NCBI GenBank assembly: GCA_037147235.1 | Contig: JBAWVO010000160.1 | Location: 1 to 14,849, forward strand | DNA: 14,849 bases | Reading direction: 5' to 3' | Source of the DNA: JANXQG01 sp037147235 | GTDB lineage: Bacteria; Planctomycetota; Planctomycetia; Pirellulales; Thermoguttaceae | In this document: one piece after another, positions 6,202 through 13,473 of the stretch | Layout of the letters: every line of letters begins with the position of its first letter | Numbering within the stretch: position 1 is the stretch's first letter | Program-made: the position numbers and the translations under genes | The notes under the pieces: model-generated | Databases searched by the model: none | Told to the model about the DNA's origin: nothing | Seen by the model: only the letters and a program-made list of their open reading frames with translations

Positions 6202-6699
6202 TCACGAGCACTCCACATCGCCCAGTTCGGCCATGGCCTCGGCCCAGCCTTGCTGGGCGGCGCGGAGCAGCCAGCGGCGACGCTCGTGCAAGGCGGCCGA
6301 TGCCAAGCCCAGATCATGCATGGCCGGCAAGTGGCCCTGTTCAGCGGCCATTGTCAGCCACCGAATCCGCTCGACCCGGTCGTCGCATTCCTGAGCCAAA
6401 AGATACGTCGCCTCCAAGTGCCCTCGCTCGGCAGCAACTTTTAAGTGACGGAGTTTCATGGGGACTTCCCGTCCGCCGCCCGCCTTGCCCGGCCGCGACG
6501 AGGAAGCTGCGTCAACGATGACCGCCACTTCCTCGGATTCGCCGGGCCGAGCAAACGAACTGTCGTCCGATTCTTCATCTTCAAGACATCCGGAGAGCTG
6601 CGGAAGCTCGCCTGGAAAGACATCGCTGTCCAGCCGGAACTGCTTCCGCCATGCACTACGCTTGCGGGTGCGATGGATTTGCAAAGGTCTTAGCGACAT
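6202..6699 (-). CDS. short Sel1-repeat protein
   Basis: The 165-residue protein has three compact Sel1-like units with the A-A-x-x-G-H/W-x-x-A pattern: VAAERGHLEATYLLA (88-102), MAAEQGHLPAMHDLG (117-131) and RAAQQGWAEAMAELG (146-160). Residues 1-80 are low in complexity: a basic start (HRTRKRSAWRK), an acidic Ser-rich middle and a Gly-rich stretch. Sel1 repeats are helical pairs that bind other proteins; no enzyme domain is present and no signal peptide is seen, so it is probably a cytoplasmic adaptor. The spacers are shorter than the usual 36-residue repeat. It starts 30 bases after the stop of the PHP-glycosyltransferase gene, with AAGG just upstream, so the two are probably co-transcribed. 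The partner is not known. Confidence 0.8.
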   Translation of the reverse strand: MSLRPLQIHRTRKRSAWRKQFRLDSDVFPGELPQLSGCLEDEESDDSSFARPGESEEVAVIVDAASSSRPGKAGGGREVPMKLRHLKVAAERGHLEATYLLAQECDDRVERIRWLTMAAEQGHLPAMHDLGLASAALHERRRWLLRAAQQGWAEAMAELGDVECS

Positions 6700-6729
6700 C
6701 TTAGCCTTCTTTCTATATTGCGTCCATGG

Positions 6730-9213
6730 TCATGCCACTTCCATGGCGATGACGCCGGGCGTATTGCGGGCATCGAGCGAACGAAAGGTTTCCATGTCCA
6801 ATTCGCCGGAGTCGCATTCGTCGCGGCTCCAGAATTGCTCCAGCACATTTTCCCATTTGCTCTCCGCCGCGTTGCGTAGTCCGCGGTTGCATAATTCACC
6901 GCGAAGATCGGCGTCGAGCATCATCTTCTCCATCGCATCGGCCAATGCCCGAGGCTGCGACAGATCGACGATAATCCCCGAATCGTACCGCCGTACGATG
7001 TCTGCCGGACCTCCCTGATCGGTAACAATGACCGGTAGCCCGGATGCCTGCGCCTCCAAAACCACGTTGCCAAAGGTGTCCGTCGTCGAGGGAAAGACCA
7101 TGCAATCGCCGCTCGCATAGGCTTGAGCCAACTCTTCACCCTCAAGTATACCGGTGAAGGCAATGGGCCGACCCTTGCAACTTGTCGCCAACTGCTGTCG
7201 GCACGGTCCTTCGCCCACGAAGACCAGTCGCGCCTGGTAGCCGCGGCGGACAATATCGTCAAAGGCATTGATCAGGGCGTCGATATTCTTTTCTTTCGAT
7301 ATCCGTCCTACGTACAGAAAACAGAAATGGTTCGGAATGCCATAACGATCGAAGAACGTCGGCACCGCCTTGGAAGGATGGAAAAGCTGGGTATCGACTC
7401 CTCGTGCCATGACACCGATCTTGGAAGGCTCGAAACCGTTGTCGATGAGATGTCGGCGATACGTTTCCGTAGGGACGAGGATCGTGGTGCATTGATCGTA
7501 GAACCAACGCATGTACTGCCAGGTCAAATCGGCCAGATCGTCATCCTGGGTCAGGTGGCGAACGTACTGCACGAAGTCAGTGTGATAAATACCCGTGGTA
7601 CGCAGGCCCAGCAAGCGAGCGGCGGCCAGGCCCGTCACGCCCATGGGGCCGGGTGTGGAGATGATGAGTTCGTTGAAGCGGTGCCGCTCAATATACTCGA
7701 AGATTTCCAAAAAGGGCGGAAAGGCGAGCATCTGTGATTCGTACTCCGGCATGGGAAAGGTTCCCACCGGCTGAAAGTTTTTTAGATCGATCTTGGTTTC
7801 CGGTGGCTTGTCGATGCTTGTGAGTACCACCAATTTCCGTCCGGTCTTGCGGGCAGTTTCCGCGAGGATCTGGATGGTACGGCTCACGCCGTTGACCTCG
7901 GCGAAAGTGTCGGTAATCCAAGCCTTGTGGTCGCTGGCGCGGCGAAGATGGACCGCTGCGGGAAAGTGGGTGGCAATCGCCTTATGAAACCGCTCGTCCT
8001 TATGCTGCGTGTTGAATGCCGCTAGGTAGGGTGCCATGCTGAGGGCCACCGGGGCCAGCGAGGCAACCGTCTGCAAACTTTCCATCAGCTTGCCCTGACG
8101 CGCATACTCGACAAAACGTTCGAGGAATTTATAGCCCAACGTATGGCTGATGTGACATGCAATGCGGAATGCGCGGCGGTCGTCCATCAGCGGCTGGGCC
8201 GTAGGTTGCTCATGCGTGTCGGCAAAGAGGCGACGGAAGTCGGTCACCAACTGCTGTTCCGTTTCGCTGAGCCTGCTTAATTGCCGCGACACAAAGAAGC
8301 GCGTGGCAAATCCCCTCAGACTCCAGCCGGAACTCTTCTCGGTTGACGTTTTCAGCAGCCGCTCGAAAAGTTGGCCCACCAGCGACGGCTTGCCGCCCTT
8401 GTTGCCGCGGACGAAGCGGTCCTGGTAATAGCTGTAGGCAATGTGATAAAACGCGTGACCCATCAGCACGCTTCCTCCGCAAGTACCGTGGGCTTCGTGT
8501 TCGCCACGGCGCAGGAAGGCGAGATATTCATCGACGCCGGAGGCCAGCGGCGTCTCGGTAAAAGCCGTGGCCGTGTAGGCACCGCTATGATCGTCGCTGC
8601 CGGCGGTCAATAACTTTTTCCAGGGCTGCGGCCCATAAGGATCGATTTCCTGCCGGTCGGCCATCGCCGCGATCATTCCGGGCGTGAGATTGGCGAGGAT
8701 GGCTTTCAATAGGTCGGCGGCGCGTCGATCACGCGATCCATTGATCAGCTCAAAGCGAGGAAAGAGCAATAGCAACCGTTCAAACTGATCGACGGTCAAC
8801 CGGCCGTTGACCCGGAAGAGTACGTGGGCTACCGAGCAGATGATATCCTCGTCCATCAGATATTCGTGCAGGCCATAAATATCAGCTCGCAGTTCTTGGA
8901 TCATGCGGAACTGCTCTTCGTTGATGCCCGTGACCAGGACATGGACCTTGCTGCCATTCTCCGGGAAGTAGGTTGTGACCTCATTGGAGAGAAAAGTGCC
9001 GGGAAGGTGGGCGATCTCCAGCGCGCCGCGAATGCAGTTATGGTCGGAGATGGTCACGAAGTCCATCCCCTTCTGCCGTGCATTGCGATAGACCTCCTGA
9101 GGCTCGACAAAGGATTCCGGAGTGCCCATGCGGCGGAGGAACCATTCGCTGGGACGATCGGAATACTTGCTGTGAACGTGAAGATCACACTTCGAGGCAC
9201 GTGCATCATGCAT
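6730..9213 (-). CDS. PHP domain fused to GT4-type glycosyltransferase
   Basis: The 827-residue protein has two parts. Residues 8-245 are a PHP metal-dependent phosphoesterase: DLHVHSKYSD (10-19), TISDHN (54-59), SVAH (127-130) and AGSDDHSG (204-211). A helical linker follows. Residues about 430-800 are a GT-B glycosyltransferase of GT4 type: NGVSRT (441-446), STPGPMG (519-525), PTETYRRHL (581-589), GVDTQLFHP (605-613), YVGRISKEKN (634-643), FVGEGP (665-670) and PSTTDTFGNVVLEAQASGLP (708-727), where the usual first Glu of E-x7-E is Asp. It probably transfers a sugar from a nucleotide sugar to a lipid or glycan, with the PHP part removing or trimming a phosphoester. GGAAGGA 8 bases before the ATG supports the start. 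Similar fusions are annotated simply as glycosyltransferases; substrate is unknown. No membrane segment is evident. Confidence 0.9.
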   Translation of the reverse strand: MHDARASKCDLHVHSKYSDRPSEWFLRRMGTPESFVEPQEVYRNARQKGMDFVTISDHNCIRGALEIAHLPGTFLSNEVTTYFPENGSKVHVLVTGINEEQFRMIQELRADIYGLHEYLMDEDIICSVAHVLFRVNGRLTVDQFERLLLLFPRFELINGSRDRRAADLLKAILANLTPGMIAAMADRQEIDPYGPQPWKKLLTAGSDDHSGAYTATAFTETPLASGVDEYLAFLRRGEHEAHGTCGGSVLMGHAFYHIAYSYYQDRFVRGNKGGKPSLVGQLFERLLKTSTEKSSGWSLRGFATRFFVSRQLSRLSETEQQLVTDFRRLFADTHEQPTAQPLMDDRRAFRIACHISHTLGYKFLERFVEYARQGKLMESLQTVASLAPVALSMAPYLAAFNTQHKDERFHKAIATHFPAAVHLRRASDHKAWITDTFAEVNGVSRTIQILAETARKTGRKLVVLTSIDKPPETKIDLKNFQPVGTFPMPEYESQMLAFPPFLEIFEYIERHRFNELIISTPGPMGVTGLAAARLLGLRTTGIYHTDFVQYVRHLTQDDDLADLTWQYMRWFYDQCTTILVPTETYRRHLIDNGFEPSKIGVMARGVDTQLFHPSKAVPTFFDRYGIPNHFCFLYVGRISKEKNIDALINAFDDIVRRGYQARLVFVGEGPCRQQLATSCKGRPIAFTGILEGEELAQAYASGDCMVFPSTTDTFGNVVLEAQASGLPVIVTDQGGPADIVRRYDSGIIVDLSQPRALADAMEKMMLDADLRGELCNRGLRNAAESKWENVLEQFWSRDECDSGELDMETFRSLDARNTPGVIAMEVA

Positions 9214-9273
9214 GGCGGGTATCCTTCCTGAAATCGTTCGCGGAGTAGTTGTAGCTTCCCCAAGACCTATTAG

Positions 9274-9279
9274 ATTATC
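9274..9279 (-). promoter_or_regulatory. weak -10 candidate for the PHP-glycosyltransferase gene
   Basis: GATAAT reads on the minus strand about 60 bases before the start at 9213. No clear -35 box is visible, so this is only a candidate. Confidence 0.2.
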
Positions 9280-9323
9280 TCACCTCTTTGTGAGCCGCGC
9301 GCAAAAAAACTGTCAGAAATTGG

Positions 9324-9376
9324 TTAGGACCGGCGAATTATTAATTATCAAGATTCGCCGGTTCTTAGCGAATTTT
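9324..9376. repeat. family C hairpin, copy 2, with T-run
   Basis: TTAGGACCGGCG (9324-9335) is identical to 4753-4764. Here it forms a 13-bp stem with one G-T wobble (9326-9338 with 9353-9365) around an AT-rich 14-base loop. AATTTTTT follows at 9371-9378, so on the + strand it looks like an intrinsic terminator. This is odd, because it lies between two divergent genes, upstream of the one at 9452. Confidence 0.7.
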
Positions 9377-9412
9377 TTGCGGGGATCTCACATTCCGTGA
9401 ACATTTAAGGGT

Positions 9413-9442
9413 TATACTCCGTGCAAATAAGAACCTTAAAGG
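9413..9442 (+). promoter_or_regulatory. -10 candidate and ribosome site for the deoxyribosyltransferase-like gene
   Basis: TATACT (9413-9418) is followed by AAAGGAG, which ends 7 bases before the ATG at 9452. The ribosome site is strong; the -35 box is not recognisable. Confidence 0.4.
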
Positions 9443-9451
9443 AGCAAAAGA

Positions 9452-9931
9452 ATGATCATCTACTTGGCTGGCCCCCTATTCTCACTGGCCGAACGGCGGT
9501 TCAACGAAGAGTTTGCCAAGGCATTGGAGCGGAGTTATTTTCCCTCCATGGTGATTTTACCCCAAGACCACGCAGCCAAGATCAACGAAGCCGCCGGTTT
9601 TTCCGAGCGCATGTACTGCTTTGCCTTGGATGCGATCAATCACAGCGAAGCGATTGTGGCAATCCTTGACGGTGCCGACACCGATTCGGGGACTTGCATC
9701 GAAATGGGCTATGCCAAGGCAAAAGGGAAGTTGGTCATCGGTGTTCGCACCGATTTCCGCTCGGGAGAAGACCGAGGCCTGAATCTGATGGTGTCGAACA
9801 TCTGTTCCCATCTTATCATTCTTCACAGCACCTCCACCACGCTCGAGGAATTGGCTGAGGAAGTTGCCCGCGTCCTGGCGGACAGCAAATCGGCCATTTC
9901 GGCCGATGCCGACAGCATGGTAGTCGCATAA
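9452..9931 (+). CDS. nucleoside 2-deoxyribosyltransferase family protein
   Basis: The 159-residue protein matches the small PF05014 fold. It opens with IYLAGPLFS (3-11), the substrate-binding loop of the family. DGADTDSGTCIEMGYAKAKG (73-92) holds the catalytic Glu at residue 84, as in D-S-G-T-x-x-E-x-G-Y-A. Typical enzymes move 2-deoxyribose between bases or hydrolyse deoxynucleosides or their monophosphates (the RCL/DNPH1 branch); which applies here cannot be told from sequence. Residues past about 130 form a helix and a Ser/Asp-rich tail. The protein has no signal and should be cytoplasmic, in nucleotide salvage. It is transcribed alone, divergent from the PHP-glycosyltransferase gene. Length is normal for the family. 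Confidence 0.85.
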   Translation: MIIYLAGPLFSLAERRFNEEFAKALERSYFPSMVILPQDHAAKINEAAGFSERMYCFALDAINHSEAIVAILDGADTDSGTCIEMGYAKAKGKLVIGVRTDFRSGEDRGLNLMVSNICSHLIILHSTSTTLEELAEEVARVLADSKSAISADADSMVVA

Positions 9932-10020
9932 TTCGTTTCTGCTGCGGAAGCCTTTTATCTCGAGTGAAACGAGCCCCACCATTTTTCTTACTAATGAAAT
10001 CCTAATCATCCGCTTAATCT

Positions 10021-10050
10021 TTGCTAACATTCTTGCGGTAGAAATAGAGT
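10021..10050 (+). promoter_or_regulatory. weak promoter candidate for the DUF1559 gene
   Basis: TTGCTA (10021-10026), 18 bases, then TAGAGT (10045-10050). Both boxes match the sigma70 consensus at only four positions. Confidence 0.25.
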
Positions 10051-10092
10051 TATTCGAGTTAGCGGCACCGAATCATCAAGAAGGATTTAATG

Positions 10093-11133
10093 ATGAGAAG
10101 TCATAGAAAACTGGGGTTCACCTTGGTGGAGTTGCTGGTGGTGATTGCCATCATCGGCATTCTTATCGGCCTGTTGTTGCCGGCCATCCAGGCGGCTCGG
10201 GAGGCGGGGCGGCGAGCCTCGTGCATGAACAATCTCAAACAGATTGGGCTTGCCTTGAACTGCCACTTGTCCACCCTGAATTGCCTGCCACCCGGCGCGC
10301 GAGTGAAGCCTGTGACAACTTGGTACACAAAATCATACGATCCTTGGCTAGAAGCCAGCGCGAACCAACCGAACATGAGCGGTGCAAGTTGGATGTTGTT
10401 CATTCTCCCCTTCATGGAGTCCAAGGACGTCTACGATCACTGGAACATGGCGCGGAGTGTCAATTTCAACGCGATCCAAGCCAAGAGGGACATCAAGGAG
10501 TTCTATTGCCCCACTCGCCGAAGCAGTATTCGCAACGGCGATGCAGAGATCATGTTCCAGAAATGGACCAGCGGCGGGACGGACTATGGCGGCTGCATGG
10601 GCCGGCTCAACGGCTGGGACAACCCCCTCGCGACCACGGGCGCACACAGCTTCTGCGCCGCCCAATGGATCACGCCGCCCAATGTCATGGACAGCGCGCA
10701 TGTCCAGGTGAAACGGCAGCTTGGCGTTTTTTATCCCAACAGCAGGGTGGGAACCAACAACATTACCGACGGCTTGTCGCATACGATCATGGTCGGCGAA
10801 ATGCAGCGGCTTCACAATCCCGGCTTCACCCCGCCGGGTGAAGATCCCCAATACTATGGCGTTAGCCGTACCAGCAATGACGGGTGGGCCGTCGCCGGCG
10901 TGGCGACGCTCTTTGCCACCGATTTCAAAGGTGGAAGCAACGACCTCGGGCAGACTGGCGGCTTCAATAATAGTTTCTTCGAGAGTGCCGGCAGCCAGCA
11001 CGTCAATGGCGCCCAGTTCACTTGCGTCGATGGCTCCGTTCACTTCTTCAATGAGAACATGGATTCAAAAGTCTTTGCCTACCTAGGCAGCATGGCCGAC
11101 GGAAAGGCCGAATACAATCACGTGCCCGAATAA
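10093..11133 (+). CDS. DUF1559 pseudopilin-like protein
   Basis: This 346-residue protein has a type IV pilin/type II secretion N-terminus: RKLG|FTLVELLVVIAIIGIL, with prepilin peptidase cleavage after G8 and Glu at +5. The hydrophobic helix is followed by LLPAIQAAREAGRRASCMNNLKQIG (about 29-53), the hallmark of the planctomycete DUF1559 (SBP_bac_10, PF07596) family, and near the C-terminus by FTCVDGSVHFF (309-319), the usual D-G-S-V block. Planctomycete genomes carry tens to hundreds of paralogues; a molecular role is not established, though surface or pseudopilus assembly is supposed. The second ATG (10093) is preferred over 10090 because AAGGA is 7 bases away from it rather than 4. The gene is 15 bases ahead of the lipoprotein and surely in one transcript with it. 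Confidence 0.92.
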   Translation: MRSHRKLGFTLVELLVVIAIIGILIGLLLPAIQAAREAGRRASCMNNLKQIGLALNCHLSTLNCLPPGARVKPVTTWYTKSYDPWLEASANQPNMSGASWMLFILPFMESKDVYDHWNMARSVNFNAIQAKRDIKEFYCPTRRSSIRNGDAEIMFQKWTSGGTDYGGCMGRLNGWDNPLATTGAHSFCAAQWITPPNVMDSAHVQVKRQLGVFYPNSRVGTNNITDGLSHTIMVGEMQRLHNPGFTPPGEDPQYYGVSRTSNDGWAVAGVATLFATDFKGGSNDLGQTGGFNNSFFESAGSQHVNGAQFTCVDGSVHFFNENMDSKVFAYLGSMADGKAEYNHVPE

Positions 11134-11148
11134 CCCTGTCAACTTCTC

Positions 11149-11559
11149 ATGATTAACTCACTTCCGATTCAAGCCTTTGGATTGATCGTTGCCTTGCTGT
11201 TCCCTTTCATCGCAGGTTGCAGGGAGATCGGTCGTCCTCCCTTGAGTACCGTGCATGGCCGCGTGACCCTTGATGGTAAGCCACTCGTTCATACAAGCGT
11301 CGTTTTCCACCCCGCATCGGGTGTCCGCGAGTCGGGCGGAACGACCGATGAAAACGGCGACTATCAATTGAAGTACATCGGGGATGTCCTGGGGGGAGTT
11401 GTCGGCGCAAATACCGTGCAGATCACCAAGCAATTGACTCCCGATCCCAGTTCCCAGATCGTTCCAGCGCGGTACAATAAGAATTCGACCCTCGTAAGCG
11501 ACGTCAACGCGGGGGACAATACGATCGATTTTGATCTGATCTCTGCGCGCACCCCGTAA
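11149..11559 (+). CDS. small lipoprotein with transthyretin/carboxypeptidase-regulatory-like domain
   Basis: The 136-residue product has a lipoprotein signal with lipobox IAGC (Cys24). The rest, from VHGRVTLDGKPL (35-46) through TTDENGDYQLKY (65-76), is the beta-sandwich pattern of carboxypeptidase regulatory-like domains: G-x-V-x-x-D-G-x-P-L, then T-x-x-x-G-x-Y. It is predicted to be anchored in a membrane by its lipid. Such proteins follow DUF1559 genes very often in planctomycetes, and the pair probably works together at the envelope. There is no clear Shine-Dalgarno; the 15-base gap from the DUF1559 stop fits translational coupling. Role unknown beyond that. Confidence 0.85.
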   Translation: MINSLPIQAFGLIVALLFPFIAGCREIGRPPLSTVHGRVTLDGKPLVHTSVVFHPASGVRESGGTTDENGDYQLKYIGDVLGGVVGANTVQITKQLTPDPSSQIVPARYNKNSTLVSDVNAGDNTIDFDLISARTP

Positions 11560-11603
11560 CACAGGTTCGGCGAGGGTCTCCTGACCCCGCCGAAACGTCG
11601 GAA

Positions 11604-11634
11604 CGAAGGTCTCATGGTGAATGGGAGACCTTCG
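11604..11634 (+). terminator. hairpin after the DUF1559-lipoprotein pair
   Basis: CGAAGGTCTC and GAGACCTTCG form a perfect 10-bp stem with an 11-base loop, 45 bases after the lipoprotein stop. There is no T-run, so it could be a factor-dependent terminator, an RNA stabiliser or another palindromic repeat. Confidence 0.45.
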
Positions 11635-11635
11635 G

Positions 11636-11709
11636 TCGGCGGAGTGGCTCGGTCGGAAACCGGCCACAACAGTCGGCGGAGTGGCTCGGTCGGAGACCGG
11701 CCACAACAA
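11636..11709 (+). repeat. family B hairpin repeat, tandem pair
   Basis: Two directly adjoining 37-base units (11636-11672 and 11673-11709) differ at two positions. Each contains the GTGGC-t-CGGTC / GACCG-GCCAC hairpin also seen at 2075-2101. In the first unit the loop-side base change (GAAACCGG for GAGACCGG) weakens one pair. Confidence 0.85.
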
Positions 11710-11749
11710 AGGCCCCGTAACCGTTCACCGCTAACGGAACAATCCCCCC

Positions 11750-13405
11750 ATGAACTTTGCACATCCTTCACATCGATTCGTCTTTGCGTTTCTTGCCGTT
11801 CTCCCGTGGGCGCAACCCGGGCCGGCAGCCGAGACATCCGCCGCCCCATCGAAGCTCGTGGCTATTTCGCATGGCGCAGCGAGACGGGTTTCGGGTTCGT
11901 TTCACATCCTCGATACGGGCAACGCCCGCTGGCTCATCGACTGCGGCGTTCTCTTTGACGAAGAGACCGCGAAAGGCCGTATGGGAAAAACTGAAACATC
12001 GCGATTGCAGGCGGCGTTGCCGGCATCGGCCCTCACGGCCAGCGCGCTGTTCATCACGCATGCCCATGCCGACCATCTCGGCCGAGTGCCGCTGCTGGTA
12101 CACAACGGCTTCTCGGGGTCGATCTACGCAACCCCGGCCACCAAGGCCCTGGCCGAAGTCGTCTTCGAGTCGAGCATCCGTTACGAATCGAGCTATGCGC
12201 GGCAATGGACCTGGTCAAAACGTGCCAAGCAGTCGGCCGAACCATCGCGCAAGGCGTTCGTCGTCCACTGGCGCAACTGCGCCGGCAAACAGGCGATCGC
12301 TGCCGACGATCGCGACGAAACTGAATCCACGACACAAGAACTTCAAGATCGTTTCCACGATCAGAAACCGCGGGTGAAGGTTACCATCTGCCAGGACTGT
12401 AACCGCGAGGAACTTGCCGCCATCCTGCGGCTATTCCACCCCATGGCGTATAATACGCCGGTCGAGGTCGGATCGGGCGTCAAGGCAACCTTTCTTAATG
12501 CCGGCCACATTCCCGGCTCGGCCAGTGTCCTGCTGGAGGTTGCGATTGGCGACCGCACCCGGCGCGTACTCTTTTCCGGAGACCTCGGCAATGACCTCTC
12601 GCCGCTCTTTCCAGGGCCAAAACCAGCACCGGACGTCGATGCCGTCTTCACGGAAACGACCTACGGCGCAGCGAACCGCGGACCGGAAGTGGCCGGCCAG
12701 AGGGCTGAGTTCCGCAGAGTATTGGGCGATGTGGCGGCCCAGCGGGGTGTCGTCTGGATCCCTGCCTTCGCACTCGATCGCACGCAAAAGATTCTTTACG
12801 AGATTCATCTTGCCCAGAAGGAAAATTTGCTCCCCAAATCGCTGCCGATCTATTGTCCGTCCCCGACCGCACGGGCAATCACCGACACCTATCGACAGCA
12901 TCAGAAAGAGGGGTGGTTCTCTGCCGAGGTTGCCGGCGACGAGGATGCCTTCTCACCGCGAACAATGCGAGGCACCGTCCCTTCCTACAATTCATTACCC
13001 CAGCCTTGCATTATTGTCAGCACGACCGATCTCGCGAGGATTCCTTGGATGGCAAAGCTGGCGGTCGATCTGCTCGAAAACAGGAACAACGCCTTTTTTA
13101 CCGTCGGATACAGCGATCCCGAAAGCGCAGCGGGCCAATTGAAGCTCGGTGCCGAGAAGGTGACTCTCGACGGCCGCGAAGTTCGCGTTCGGGCTGCCAT
13201 TCGGTCGTTTGAATGTTTCACCGGCCACGGCTCGGCCGCGGACATCGATGGCTGGCTCTCTCCTATTTCAAGGCAGGCCAAGGTCGTTCTTATCCATGGC
13301 AGTCCCGATTCACTCAAGGCCCGAGCCGAGCAATTGCGCGGGCGAGGCTGGAGCAGCGTGGTGGTCGCCGAGGCCGAGCAATCGATCGATCTACTGGTGC
13401 CGTAA
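11750..13405 (+). CDS. metallo-beta-lactamase/beta-CASP nuclease with signal peptide
   Basis: The 551-residue protein shows the full set of CPSF73-like motifs: SHGAARRVSGSFHIL (40-54), HAHADH (104-109), GH of AGHIPGSA (H253), SGDLG (D278), beta-CASP motif A TETTYG (E302), WIPAFALDRTQ (336-346), motif B His in TGHGSAADI (H493) and motif C in LIHGSPDS (H516). Such enzymes bind two zinc ions and cleave RNA. Residues 1-27 (FVFAFLAVLPWAQPGPAA) look like a signal peptide cut near PAA|E, which is unusual, since bacterial beta-CASP RNases work in the cytoplasm. An internal Met start would remove conserved fold elements, so the signal seems genuine. Ribosome site is weak. It stands alone after the DUF1559 pair, separated by repeats. 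Nuclease fold is firm; export and substrate are inferred. Confidence 0.88.
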   Translation: MNFAHPSHRFVFAFLAVLPWAQPGPAAETSAAPSKLVAISHGAARRVSGSFHILDTGNARWLIDCGVLFDEETAKGRMGKTETSRLQAALPASALTASALFITHAHADHLGRVPLLVHNGFSGSIYATPATKALAEVVFESSIRYESSYARQWTWSKRAKQSAEPSRKAFVVHWRNCAGKQAIAADDRDETESTTQELQDRFHDQKPRVKVTICQDCNREELAAILRLFHPMAYNTPVEVGSGVKATFLNAGHIPGSASVLLEVAIGDRTRRVLFSGDLGNDLSPLFPGPKPAPDVDAVFTETTYGAANRGPEVAGQRAEFRRVLGDVAAQRGVVWIPAFALDRTQKILYEIHLAQKENLLPKSLPIYCPSPTARAITDTYRQHQKEGWFSAEVAGDEDAFSPRTMRGTVPSYNSLPQPCIIVSTTDLARIPWMAKLAVDLLENRNNAFFTVGYSDPESAAGQLKLGAEKVTLDGREVRVRAAIRSFECFTGHGSAADIDGWLSPISRQAKVVLIHGSPDSLKARAEQLRGRGWSSVVVAEAEQSIDLLVP

Positions 13406-13473
13406 ATAGCGGGGCGAGGTCGCGCAAACTTAGTAGGTATGTCAGGACGTTTGCGTGAAATGTACGATCCAAT

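Noticed and set aside
5922..6317. Minus-strand frame crossing the family A pair
   Set aside because: It reads through an inverted repeat and across parts of two real genes in other frames; the sequence is repeat-derived.
10348..11043. Minus-strand open frame opposite the DUF1559 gene
   Set aside because: It overlaps a clearly recognised gene and has no domain or ribosome site; it is a high-GC shadow.
11636..11709. Tandem repeat that might suggest a CRISPR array
   Set aside because: The two 37-base units adjoin directly with no spacer, and no cas gene is present.
13406..13473. Search for a terminator between the convergent beta-CASP and TPR genes
   Set aside because: No stable hairpin with a T-run was visible in this short gap.
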